The position numbers and the translations under genes were made by a program. A stretch of 64,000 bases of DNA from CAWIVH01 sp963839475. GTDB lineage: Bacteria > Acidobacteriota > UBA6911. The notes beneath the pieces are model-generated. The model did no database searches, was not told the DNA's origin, and was given only the letters and a program-made list of their open reading frames with translations. Shown one piece after another: positions 17,727 through 26,828 of the stretch. Position 1 is the stretch's first letter; each line of letters opens with the position of its first letter. The stretch spans positions 62,001 through 126,000 of the forward strand of contig CAWIVH010000009.1 of NCBI GenBank assembly GCA_963839475.1, written 5' to 3'.

Positions 17727-19637
17727 CTACCCTCTTCTTTCGGAGGCCATTCTTCCAAAGCCATCCGGAGAATGACCCCTGACAAAAATGCGATACCAGA
17801 ACTCGAAGATTAGAAGGGTCCAAACATCCTGATGCCTTCCGGCGACCTTCGCTTCATTCTCGGACACGATCATTTCGAGCGCGGAATGGTTGAAAAACTG
17901 TCTGCAAGCCGAACCGGGGCACAGCAACGCGTCGCGCACGAGGTCCCTTAATTGTGTGCGAAGCCAGAATTCGGTCGGAACCGGAAATCCCTTTTTGGGT
18001 CGTCTCAAAATGGAGTCTGGGAGCACGTCTACCATGGCGCGGCGGAGCAGGTACTTTCCTTGACCATGACGGATTTTGAGCGTTTGCGGTAAAGTGAAGG
18101 CAAACTCGACCAGCCGGTGATCCAGAAAGGGCACTCGCAGCTCCACTCCGGTCGCCATCGTCATTTTGTCGGCCTTCATCAAAAGGTTATCAGGCAGCCA
18201 GATCTTGATATCCTGATAGAGCATGCGGTTCAGCGGTGTTGCGTCTTCCGAACTCCCGCACGAGGAATACAGGTCGCGAAGCAGGGAATCGTCAGATCCC
18301 GGCAGCAGTTGAGCCTTGGTTTCCGGCAAGAGTCCCCGCGACACCCCGGTGTATCTATCTTCGGGATCCAGGCCGGCAAGCAACATATAATTGCGCAATC
18401 TGAGGCCTGGGGCATAGGGCGCCAGCCCGGCAGTGAACCAGGCCAAAGTGGAGAACCGTCGGCTCAGGTTTTCGAGAGCCAACATTTTCCGATAAATGCC
18501 GTAGCCTGCGAGGATTTCGTCAGCCCCCTCTCCAGATAGCACGACCGTGATGTGTTCGCGGGCGAGTTTGGAGAGGAAATACAGCGGAATGCAGCTTGGA
18601 TCGGCCAGGGGTTCGTCGAGATGCCAGACGAGTTTGGGGATCGCATTCTCGAAATCCTTCGAATTCAGGTGGTACTCGTGATGTTGTGCGTTAAATGCGG
18701 CTCGCGGCCTGTCGGGCATAGACAAGTTCATTCGATTCCTGCTCCTCACGAGTGCCAGCCTCGTAGCCGATGCTGAATGAACGCGGCGGCTCACCCCTGC
18801 CTTCTTTTCTCATGAGGGCAAGGATCGCACTTGAATCGATCCCGCCGCTCAGAAACACACCCAGGGGTACCTCGGAAATGAGCCTTAGCCGGACGCTTTC
18901 TTCAAGCAATATTTCGAAGCGCGACAGGCACTCTTCGTCGCCCGTGGCTGTCTCTCCTTCCATCCCGATATCCCAATAACGCCGTGAGTGGACCCCCTCT
19001 GGATCAACCACCAGAATATGCCCCGGCTGAAGCTTAAGGATCCCTTTGAACATCGTTTTGGGTCCTGGGACGTAGCGCAGTGAGAGGTAAAGATCCAGCG
19101 CTTCCGGGTCAACCTCGACGCGGATCTGCGAAATCTGAAGCAAAGCCTTGATCTCCGAAGCAAAGGCGAATATCCCCTTTCCTTCCCAATAGTAAACGGG
19201 TTTCAGCCCCAGCCGGTCGCGCGCTAATACCAGGCGGCGCCGCCGGCTGTCCCAGATGGCGATGGCAAACATGCCCCGCAGCTGTTCGACGAAGTCACAA
19301 CCATATTCCTCATAGGCATGTATGATTGTCTCCGTGTCTGACCGGGTTCTGAAAAATATGCCCACGAGCTGCGAGATCTTTGCCGAGGTCAGCATAGTTG
19401 TATATCTCGCCGTTAAAGACGACGACCGCGGATCGGTCTTCATTGAAAATCGGCTGCTTCCCCCCTTCGAGGTCAATGATGCTAAGTCGACGGTGACCCA
19501 GACCAGCATGCCGATCCAAAAAATAGCCGCTATCGTCAGGCCCGCGATGATCCAGCGTCGAGGACATTCTCCTCAACAAACCTCTCATCGACCGGGTTGG
19601 ACCTATCAAATTGAATGATCCCGCAGATTCCGCACAT
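17727..19637 (-). pseudogene. asnB: Asparagine synthetase (glutamine-hydrolysing), broken by three +1 frameshifts
   Basis: The family start MCGICGII is at 19637. Conserved sequence then continues in three successive frames. The breaks are at about 19568 (before MSSTLDHRGPDDSGY), 19351 (between ARGHIF and RTRSDTET) and 18696 (between ARQAASR and FNAQHHEY). Deleting one base at each place restores a protein of about 635 residues, with Cys2 nucleophile, the glutaminase domain, the FLSGGIDSS ATP-binding loop and the synthetase domain (LSGEGADEILAGYG, VPFLDHRLVEFA, RRPKKGFPVP). EPS-type AsnB paralogues amidate sugar acids or peptides. The three breaks could be decay or sequence error. An intact paralogue lies at 44327. 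The start overlaps the end of the heparinase-like gene by 32 bases. Confidence 0.85.
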
Positions 19638-22062
19638 GGCTTTTGTCCGTGATGCCCGATCCCTGATCGTGACGGCTCGATTGCATCATGCTATCCGAGA
19701 GGTACGGGAGGGGTTCTCGAGTATCGAAAATAGTCCTGCTGTTGGCGCTCAGGTGTTTGGCCTCAAGCGCAAGGAATTGATCCGAGGAGTTATCGACGGT
19801 CCGGATCCAGAAGAATTCACCCGCCATCTTGAAGCCAGCTACGGTCACTTCCCCGCCATCGGGGTTGACAACGAAAAGGTCCGTGCGAGGCCCTCGGGCG
19901 ATGGAGCAGGCGACGGCAGGTGCGCCTTCCGGTTCGAGCCTTCTCATGGTGGCCACGCTGCTTAATTCAGATGATGGTGCGGAGGGCAGGATCGCCGTGA
20001 TCAAGGCTGCCGGCGCCGCGCCGCAAAACGAAGCATTCAAGACGGGGGCAGGAGTCTTTCGTCCATATCGGTCCGAGGACCATCCTTGAATCGGGTTATC
20101 GGCGCCTTTGATGATCTGGGTATCCATGGGCCTTCCAGCGAAAAGAGCGAGGTCCAGTGCAACCTCACCCGAATAGACCGCCAGGTGGACGCCCCCATCA
20201 TCGTTACCATTGCGGACGTGTAACCGCACTTCAGGTGAAAAATGAAGATTTTTCTCGAAACGGTGCTCCCCCTTGCCATGGAAGCTGTCAATTAGAACCC
20301 AATATTCGGGTTTGAGGAAAAGAAGGCGCCTGCGGTGTATCACGCCTTCCGGCAATCGGGTGTACCCGTTATGTTCCCCCCCGACACATTCTATCTGTGG
20401 AAGAATGATCTCTCCCAGGATTCGAGTGGATGACTTCCACTTCCAGCGGAAGGAAGAATCCGTCTCCGACTGCGCTATTCGGTCGATGGATATGGTGTTG
20501 TGAGCACTCGTCGATCGGAAAAAGTCACGCCATCTCGGATCGCCGTTGTAAATAAAGGTCCCAGGATCCACAAGCAGGTCCTTACCGGCTGACCACAGCG
20601 TGAAGGACAGGGCATCGGCGTGTCCATGCCCGCCGCCAATTTTGCCCAGTCCGCCGCAGTCAAACACCAGGTGCGCGGCACCTTTGTCCCAAGCAGAGCG
20701 CTGTATAAAATATCCGGCGTTCGGGCAACTGAGGCTTGTCAATGCCGGCCTTCGGCTGGGAAGGCTCTCGAAATTGTGCCAACTGTCTTGGCCGAGCAAC
20801 CAGAAGGATTCCTCCCGGAGAAAACCGGCGCTGCTTTTAAAGTCGGACCGACTGAAAAGGACGGCCCCGGTTGAAAGCGAATCGGAGAACGAGCCGTAAT
20901 CACTCCGGGACAGCGCCAGGGCCCGTCCCCCGTCATCATCGCCCAATAGAGGCAGCGTGTCGTCGGGGCGGGTAAGGTGCATCACGAAATCAATCATCCG
21001 CTCTGTCTTTTCCCAAACGATTGCAGGAAGAGTCACCTGGTTGTGTTTAGCCAACGCGAGCGCCTGAAGATAAAAGTCGAGTGTGTAACAGTGATAGCAG
21101 GATGAGAGTTCGCTATGCACGCCGTCCCGGGATACCTGGCGGTCTATCTCAGCCGTTAATATTTCGTACCCCCTCCGCAGCCATTTGGACGCCTTCGGGT
21201 GCTCCTTGAAGACGATGCCCGCCACGAATAGAGCCGTGGCCTCTCCGATCAGATGAGTGTTGGGGCTGCTGTAGTTAGAGGGGTACCGATAAACATGTTC
21301 GATCTGAGCGAATAAGGATGTTCCGATCCGCCGCGCGATGGATTCCTGCAAAGCGTGGCTTGGCAGCAGGAAGAGGAGGCTCCAGGTCCAGGCGGTGCTT
21401 CTCAAGGATATTTCAAGGCAGGAGTGCCAATGGATCCCCATGAAAAGCGGATTCTGGTCGATCCAGCTTTCCATTTGGCTGACCGCTTCGATGGCGTATT
21501 TCTCATTGCCGGTGAGAAAAAATGCCTTCGCTAGGCGGGCGATATGTTGATGCCGATTCAACTCATGAATGGTTTTTGGATCCCCTGCCGGATGTTTCCG
21601 GACAGGCTCGTAATCGGCCCAGAAGTGCCTCTCCCAGGAATGGCCCGTGAGGGGATCTCTGTGCCAGTCGATGTCCCTGCCCAGGTGGAGCACTCCATAA
21701 CCAAGAATGGAAACCTCATGGCGGCAAAGCCGATCCGCTTCCAGTGTTGCTGCCTTAATCCATTCGGGAGCCTGTTGCTCCAATAGACTGCGGATTTGCG
21801 TTTGAGAGTCTGCTTCAAAATAGAACCGTCGGGCAGGCCCGCCACGCAGGTAGTCAAGAAAGGAGAAATGTCCCGCGGATGTATCCGTTCCTGAAATCGG
21901 TTCGGGCTCCAGGGCTCGAGGCAGACTCCCGCATCCGCTATTCATTCCGATGAGTATGCTCAGACGATCAAGTTCGACTCGAAGCTTCTCCCGGAAACGT
22001 GAGGAAATCTCGCGTCCGGTCATAGCTTTTACACGTCTCCAATGCTTGAAGGCCGGCATCAT
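19606..22062 (-). CDS. Heparinase II/III-family polysaccharide lyase-like protein
   Basis: About 818 residues. The ATG at 22062 has AAGGAAGAG upstream and gives the N-terminus MMPAFKHWRRVKAMTGREI, the usual opening of EPS-locus heparinase-like proteins. An alpha/alpha toroid (residues about 100-390: FWADYEPVRK, NRHQHIARLAKAFFLTGNEKYA, NYSSPNTHLIGEATALFVAG) is followed by a beta-sandwich heparinase II/III domain (FDCGGLGKIGGGHGHADALSF, DLLVDPGTFIYNGD, STSAHNTISID, RLLFLKPEYWVLIDSF). The His in GHGHADALS matches the catalytic region. No signal peptide is obvious. Known members cleave uronic-acid polymers; in EPS clusters they are thought to modify or release the polymer. Substrate unknown. Confidence 0.86.
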   Translation of the reverse strand: MMPAFKHWRRVKAMTGREISSRFREKLRVELDRLSILIGMNSGCGSLPRALEPEPISGTDTSAGHFSFLDYLRGGPARRFYFEADSQTQIRSLLEQQAPEWIKAATLEADRLCRHEVSILGYGVLHLGRDIDWHRDPLTGHSWERHFWADYEPVRKHPAGDPKTIHELNRHQHIARLAKAFFLTGNEKYAIEAVSQMESWIDQNPLFMGIHWHSCLEISLRSTAWTWSLLFLLPSHALQESIARRIGTSLFAQIEHVYRYPSNYSSPNTHLIGEATALFVAGIVFKEHPKASKWLRRGYEILTAEIDRQVSRDGVHSELSSCYHCYTLDFYLQALALAKHNQVTLPAIVWEKTERMIDFVMHLTRPDDTLPLLGDDDGGRALALSRSDYGSFSDSLSTGAVLFSRSDFKSSAGFLREESFWLLGQDSWHNFESLPSRRPALTSLSCPNAGYFIQRSAWDKGAAHLVFDCGGLGKIGGGHGHADALSFTLWSAGKDLLVDPGTFIYNGDPRWRDFFRSTSAHNTISIDRIAQSETDSSFRWKWKSSTRILGEIILPQIECVGGEHNGYTRLPEGVIHRRRLLFLKPEYWVLIDSFHGKGEHRFEKNLHFSPEVRLHVRNGNDDGGVHLAVYSGEVALDLALFAGRPMDTQIIKGADNPIQGWSSDRYGRKTPAPVLNASFCGAAPAALITAILPSAPSSELSSVATMRRLEPEGAPAVACSIARGPRTDLFVVNPDGGEVTVAGFKMAGEFFWIRTVDNSSDQFLALEAKHLSANSRTIFDTREPLPYLSDSMMQSSRHDQGSGITDKSHVRNLRDHSI

Positions 22063-22149
22063 CTTCTGGGCTCTTCCTTGCGACCTAAATGCCAATCGCC
22101 TATAGCTCGCAAAATCACAGCCGCCTTTTCCATGGAGGAGTCTTTGTTT

Positions 22150-23193
22150 TCATGGGCTTCCCTGCAATGTACGGTTGTATGTATCGATTAATCTCCGCGG
22201 CTTCACTTCGATCCGGCGCTTGGCGGCCACCGGTTTCTCCTGAATCAGACAAGCTTCGATGGCATCAGCCAGGGCGTCGGCATCCCCGTTCTTGAAAAGA
22301 ACAGTCCCGGGCGGCCTGAGGCAGACATCACTGGCAATGACGGGGATGCCCAACGCGAGCGCTTCGCGTACCGAATTCGAATCTCCATCAGCCCTGGTAG
22401 CTCTCAAAAAAATATTCGAGCTGGCCATGACAGAAAGGCAGAGCGAGTGCGGTATCTCACCAAGCAGGAGGAAGGTGTCCTGAAGCCCACAAGCTGCGAC
22501 TTGTTGTTTAGCCGACTCAAAATCCTCGCCGTCCCCAATGACCACCAGGCCGATGCCCGGTTGGGTGCGACGAAGTTCAAGGAAGGCGACTAGCAGGGTT
22601 TCAAAGCCATACTCCGGCCGGAATGAAAGAGTTGTGGATAACAACGGCGTGTGCAACAGGAGCCACTTCTTGAGGATATTTGGAGGCGAGACAGGCTGGC
22701 TGGAGTCTTCCATATAGGCCGGAACAATTTCGATCCGTTCCGAATCCACCCCGGAATTCTCCAAGGCGCCCCGTATTTCATGGCTTACGCAGATAATTCG
22801 TTGATACGGTTTGCAGGACAGTCGTGCCAGCAGCTTTCGATGTCTGCCACTCGCCACAAAACCGGGAGTCATCCCGGAGTGAATGGTCAGAAGTTTTGCA
22901 GGGGCGGCGTGACCTGCGATTCCACAGGCAAGCGCTATCAGCCAACCTTTGATCGTATGTCCGTTGATATGAACATGTGGCATCCAACCTTGTCCGGCAT
23001 AATGGAATACTTTTCGAACCAATTCCCATCCTCCATTTATCCGGATATAGCGGTCGCTTTGAGGCACGCAGCGGTCGATGCGAAGCACACGGCATTCAAT
23101 GCCATCGCGCAGGAGCTCTTCGCGGGCCAGCTCCACATGGACCGAGATCCCCCCGTAGGGAGGCGGATAAGGACCAATCAAAAGTACCTTCAT
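22150..23193 (-). CDS. Glycosyltransferase family 4
   Basis: 347 residues from the ATG at 23193 (MKVLLIGPYPPPYGGISVHV). The P-P-P-x-GG-I-S-V-H start is the classic acceptor-side loop of GT4 enzymes. The donor domain carries LSTTLSFRPEYGFETLL, GLVVIGDG, LLLGEIPHS and the retaining-GT4 glutamate region with REALALGIPVIASDVC. An in-frame upstream extension of 14 residues is possible but looks noncoding. Cytosolic assembly of the EPS repeat unit. It lies between the export protein and the heparinase-like gene, all co-directional. Confidence 0.88.
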   Translation of the reverse strand: MKVLLIGPYPPPYGGISVHVELAREELLRDGIECRVLRIDRCVPQSDRYIRINGGWELVRKVFHYAGQGWMPHVHINGHTIKGWLIALACGIAGHAAPAKLLTIHSGMTPGFVASGRHRKLLARLSCKPYQRIICVSHEIRGALENSGVDSERIEIVPAYMEDSSQPVSPPNILKKWLLLHTPLLSTTLSFRPEYGFETLLVAFLELRRTQPGIGLVVIGDGEDFESAKQQVAACGLQDTFLLLGEIPHSLCLSVMASSNIFLRATRADGDSNSVREALALGIPVIASDVCLRPPGTVLFKNGDADALADAIEACLIQEKPVAAKRRIEVKPRRLIDTYNRTLQGSP

Positions 23194-23292
23194 AGGGCGG
23201 TGAGTTTCCTTCTTGAAGAATCCTTTATTCCGCAATCGAACCGTCCAAAAGAGGCCATTTGAATCCCTTCGACCGATATTCCAGGGTTCGGG

Positions 23293-23880
23293 TCATTCCA
23301 CATAAATGGTGTCATTTTGGTTTAGATAAAAGATCCCCGTGCCCGGATCCTCCAGGAGTTTTTTGATGTTCAATTTGAATCTTTGGGTGCCAGAGGCCGT
23401 CGTGCGGATGACAATTACGCTATTACGCTTGGCATATTCGTTAAACCCGCCGGCGAGGGCAATCGCATCGAGCACGCTCACCTTCGTGTATATCTTGTAC
23501 ACGTCGGGCTTGCGGACATTGCCCAAAACCGAAATTCTGGGCGCATTGACCTCTTTGAGAATGATGGTTACCTTCGGCTCGGCCAGGAATTTGCGGAGAT
23601 GGACTGAGACCTCCTGCTGGAGTTCGGCAACGGTTTTGTTTTGCGCTTCGAATTCGCTGAGAAGTGGAAGCGATATTTTCCCATCCGGCCTGACCACAGC
23701 CGTGATGGTGAGGTCAGGCTCCTTCCACACAAAGACCTCGATCACATCTCCGGGACCGAGTCGATATTCGATGTCCCCGAAGGTGTTCGTCTGCGCCATG
23801 GGCTTTTTTTCTCCCGCCGGCGAGGCGGAATCCGGGGCAGCCAAAACGACCGCAATGATGAAGATTGCTATGCCCTTCAT
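23293..23880 (-). CDS. Polysaccharide export protein (Wza-like, Poly_export/SLBB)
   Basis: 195 residues. A signal peptide (MKGIAIFIIAVVLAAPDSASP) precedes a Poly_export domain with the hallmark YRLGPGDVIEVFVWKEPDLT and VVRPDGKISLPLL, then an SLBB domain (ISVLGNVRKPDVYKIYTKVSVLDAIALAGGF). No lipobox Cys is seen, unlike E. coli Wza, and it lacks the C-terminal membrane helix, so it is of the short periplasmic/outer-membrane type that works with a Wzz/BY-kinase copolymerase such as the one at 36558. It follows the sigma-54 regulator gene by 28 bases. Confidence 0.9.
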   Translation of the reverse strand: MKGIAIFIIAVVLAAPDSASPAGEKKPMAQTNTFGDIEYRLGPGDVIEVFVWKEPDLTITAVVRPDGKISLPLLSEFEAQNKTVAELQQEVSVHLRKFLAEPKVTIILKEVNAPRISVLGNVRKPDVYKIYTKVSVLDAIALAGGFNEYAKRNSVIVIRTTASGTQRFKLNIKKLLEDPGTGIFYLNQNDTIYVE

Positions 23881-23908
23881 TGGACCTCCGAACTTTGCAT
23901 TCGGGAAT

Positions 23909-25390
23909 TCACGGCGTTGGGTGAGTTCGTGTGAGAATTCCCGGATAATCTCTGGTGCGGTTATCCATTTGCCATTTTTTAAGCTTGTTCAGCAAAGCCT
24001 TGTAGCAAATGCCGAGGCCGGCCGCCGCCTTTTTGCGGTTCCACTGGGTTCGCTCCAATGCGCTGAGCACGGCCGCTCTTTCGGCGTTTTCTGCGGCATT
24101 CGCCGACAGGGCTTTCAGCGATGGTAGCTCCTCTCCGTTCGTCTCCCCCGATAGCGCCTGGGGCTCAAACTCCGCGGCATTGAAATCGAGCTCCCCAAGG
24201 ATCAGGTGGCGCTTGATCCGGTTTTCCAGCTCGCGGACATTTCCCGGCCAGCTATATTTTGAAAACGCGCGCATCAAGTCGCCGGGCAAATGTGTCACTT
24301 TGCTGTTGTAGCGTTCCCTGTATTTCTGGATAAAGTAGCCGCAATAAAGAGGGATGTCTTCCGGTCGTGCACGAAGGGGCGGGATATCGAGTTTTATCAC
24401 ATTGAGCCGGAAATAGAGATCGGGTCGGAACTCCCCCCGGGATACGGCCTCCTCGAGACGCATGTTCGTTGTGGCAAGGACTCTGGCCTCAACCTTGATA
24501 GTGCGCCGACCTCCGAGTCTGGAGTACTCACCGTCCTGCAAAACATGAAGGAATTTGGCTTGCATCAGAGGATCGAGCTCGCCGATTTCATCCAGCAGGA
24601 TGGAACCGGAGCCGGCAAGTTCAAATTTTCCTGGCTTGTCGGACAGCGCTCCGGTAAACGCACCCCGATCATAGCCGAACATTTCCGACTCAATCAGATC
24701 CCGGGGAAGAGCCGCGCAATTGACTTTGATGAACGGCTTGGATCGCCGTTTGGATTGTGCGTGGATAAAGCGCGCCACAACCTCCTTGCCGACGCCGGAT
24801 TCGCCAAGAATGAGCACGGGGACGTCCTGATCGGCCACGCGTCTGCCAATTTCCTTGATTCGAAGCATGCCTGCATTGGAAAAGAGAATATCTCTGTAAT
24901 TTTCAAGCTGCTCCGGTTTCCAATCCGGATTCTGCGTTTCGTTTTCCTGGATTTTATTCTTGAGAGCGGTCTCAATGGTCAACCGCAATTCCTGGTCATC
25001 AAAGGGCCTGGTAAGGTAATCCGATGCCCCCATTCGCATCGCTTCAACTACGCTCCTCACCTGGCCGCCATCGGCCAGAACAATGACCAGGATCGATTGG
25101 ACGATTTGCTTTGACAATGCCAGCGTTTCGAGGTCCGAAAGCCCTGACCTTGCCAAATCAAATAGAATCACATCGGGCGCATAACCCGACTTGAGATGCG
25201 CGACAGCTTCCTCCCCTGAGGACATTGCAGTTGCTTGGTAACCAATACCTGCCAGAAAGTCAGTAATGTGTCTTCGATTATCGGGGTCGTCATTTACAAC
25301 CAAAATACTTCCTTTAGTTTTCAACGCCTTCTGCTCCACGCATTTCCTGATCGCATTCTGGGTTGCTTCCATCGTTGGATTGGGTTGCAT
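23909..25390 (-). CDS. Sigma-54-dependent response regulator (REC-AAA+-Fis HTH)
   Basis: 493 residues. The N-terminal receiver (about 28-145) has ILVVNDDPDNRR and a likely phosphoacceptor in DVILFDLARSGL. A central AAA+ sigma-54 interaction domain carries Walker A LGESGVGKEVVAR, the sigma-54-contacting GAFTGA loop (in DRGAFTGALSDKPG), Walker B GSILLDEIGELD and FRPDLYFRLNVIKLDIPPLR. The C-terminal Fis-like HTH is TQWNRKKAAAGLGICYKALLNKL. It activates sigma-54 promoters, and regulators of this architecture commonly head EPS clusters (compare PrsR/EpsI types). It is probably the local activator for the sigma-54-like sites at 31.8, 32.3 and 35.2 kb. Its kinase is not adjacent. Confidence 0.93.
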   Translation of the reverse strand: MQPNPTMEATQNAIRKCVEQKALKTKGSILVVNDDPDNRRHITDFLAGIGYQATAMSSGEEAVAHLKSGYAPDVILFDLARSGLSDLETLALSKQIVQSILVIVLADGGQVRSVVEAMRMGASDYLTRPFDDQELRLTIETALKNKIQENETQNPDWKPEQLENYRDILFSNAGMLRIKEIGRRVADQDVPVLILGESGVGKEVVARFIHAQSKRRSKPFIKVNCAALPRDLIESEMFGYDRGAFTGALSDKPGKFELAGSGSILLDEIGELDPLMQAKFLHVLQDGEYSRLGGRRTIKVEARVLATTNMRLEEAVSRGEFRPDLYFRLNVIKLDIPPLRARPEDIPLYCGYFIQKYRERYNSKVTHLPGDLMRAFSKYSWPGNVRELENRIKRHLILGELDFNAAEFEPQALSGETNGEELPSLKALSANAAENAERAAVLSALERTQWNRKKAAAGLGICYKALLNKLKKWQMDNRTRDYPGILTRTHPTP

Positions 25391-25629
25391 ATGATTCCCA
25401 CTCGAAGGGCAGTTTTACTGATACTGGGGATTGGTGCAGTACAAAATTGATCATCTCTCTGTTCATAATAGACCACGGCTCTTTTCCTATCAGGACTTGC
25501 GGAAAATTCAGAAGGCCGCAAGGACTGCCAATAGCCAACATCGGACACTCATGCGGATGTGTTTGCACGCCAGGTGGAGACCAATGATGCGCGGCTCCGC
25601 TCCAGGCAGATCGCCATTCTGGAAAGGAT

Positions 25630-25716
25630 GAGCAGTTTAGACCAAATGCTGGAGCCATAAGGCTCAGACCTCCGAGCGGTACTGAACTGACACAGCAGTT
25701 GTCCGGCTGTATAAAG
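25630..25716 (+). promoter_or_regulatory. Regulon element E4 with three repeat copies
   Basis: GAGC cores at 25630, 25652 and 25674, exactly 22 bp apart, the last running into TGAACTGACACA (ACTGAC at 25686-25691). After 18 bases TATAAAG lies at 25710-25716. It precedes the secreted protein starting at 25777. The rest of 25391-25629 between the divergent genes holds no other gene. Confidence 0.78.
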
Positions 25717-25776
25717 TGAATGAGTGCCGGGTTACCCGGCTCAAGTTCGGTCTGGTCCCTGAGGAGGGGACACAGC

Positions 25777-26652
25777 ATGAAACATGTTTTATATAAGATC
25801 CTTTGTGTCACCGTATTGCTCGGCGCATGTTTGTCCACGGCCCTGGCCCAAACGGCATCGACTGTGCGTCTCGAACAGGACAACCCGAGCATCACCTATG
25901 CCGGTTATTGGTACGGCAACAGCACAACAGCGCACAGCGGCGGTTCAGCTGCTCTGACGAACGCGCGTGGAGCCACTGCGAAGTTGAGCTTCACCGGCAC
26001 CGGCGTCAAGTGGATCGGCGTGCTCGATCCCTGGTCCGGATTCGCGACCGTATTTGTCGATGGGACCATGTATTTGGTTGATTCGTACGGACAGGATACC
26101 CTCTACCAGAGACCAATTTTCTCGGTGCAGGGTTTGCCCGCTGGCCTGCACACACTTTCCATTGAGGTTACGCATACCAGGGACGGAAATGCCAAGGGCG
26201 CCTGGGTGTGGATCGATGCCTTCGAGATTTACGACGGGTCTGGAATTCCCGGCGGAGTTGCTGCTTTGCCGGGCCGCAGCGAGGAAAAAACCGCGGCTTC
26301 CCTTTATACCGGCACCTGGTTTTCGCATGTGCACCCGATGCACAGCGGCGGCACCGCGGGGTTGTCCATCGATCGTGGTTCGAATATCACAATCAGCTTT
26401 AGCGGGACGGGTATTAGCTGGATCGCGTACCGTGACGAATGGTCGGGTATCGCCAAGGTGATATTGGATGGGACCTCTGAAACGCAGGTGGACACTTTTG
26501 CCTCTCCGGCGATGGCTCAGGCAGTGGTTTATAAGGTTGCGAACCTACCACCGGGTATTCACTCACTGACAATTGAAGTCTTGGGAACCCATGGTCCTGC
26601 ATCAAGCGGATCGTGGATCTGGGTGGATGCCTTTGACATAATCGGTCCGTAA
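25777..26652 (+). CDS. Secreted protein made of two jelly-roll (carbohydrate-binding-like) repeats
   Basis: 291 residues from the ATG at 25777, chosen because it begins a signal peptide (MKHVLYKILCVTVLLG, cleaved near LAQ) and lies about 60 bases after the TATAAAG box. The mature part is two tandem domains of about 120 residues: residues 30-155 (LEQDNPSITYAGYWYGN, HSGGSA, GTGVKWIGVLDPWSGFATV, AWVWIDAFEI) and 165-290 (HSGGTA, GTGISWIAYRDEWSGIAKV, SWIWVDAFDI). The same unit is found twice in the protein at 10707-12755. Galactose-binding-like jelly-rolls of this style bind surface glycans. No enzyme domain is present, so it is probably a matrix or surface adhesive protein. Confidence 0.78.
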   Translation: MKHVLYKILCVTVLLGACLSTALAQTASTVRLEQDNPSITYAGYWYGNSTTAHSGGSAALTNARGATAKLSFTGTGVKWIGVLDPWSGFATVFVDGTMYLVDSYGQDTLYQRPIFSVQGLPAGLHTLSIEVTHTRDGNAKGAWVWIDAFEIYDGSGIPGGVAALPGRSEEKTAASLYTGTWFSHVHPMHSGGTAGLSIDRGSNITISFSGTGISWIAYRDEWSGIAKVILDGTSETQVDTFASPAMAQAVVYKVANLPPGIHSLTIEVLGTHGPASSGSWIWVDAFDIIGP

Positions 26653-26828
26653 TCCGGCTGAAGCCCTTTGGGCCAGCTGCGTCCCAAGGACTCAGGCCGC
26701 GATTGGTTTCCCAAAGCACCACCTCAAAGAACGGGGGGGGGTCCGTTTCGGGCGGGCCTCCGGCTGCCCTATCCATCGCGCGAAGGGGAACCACCCTTTT
26801 AACGAAGTGATGCCGGCGCGCGACAGAA

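Noticed and set aside
16697..17782. A 361-codon open frame on the + strand
   Set aside because: It lies wholly opposite a well-supported glycosyltransferase gene, has no family pattern and an unnatural residue mix.
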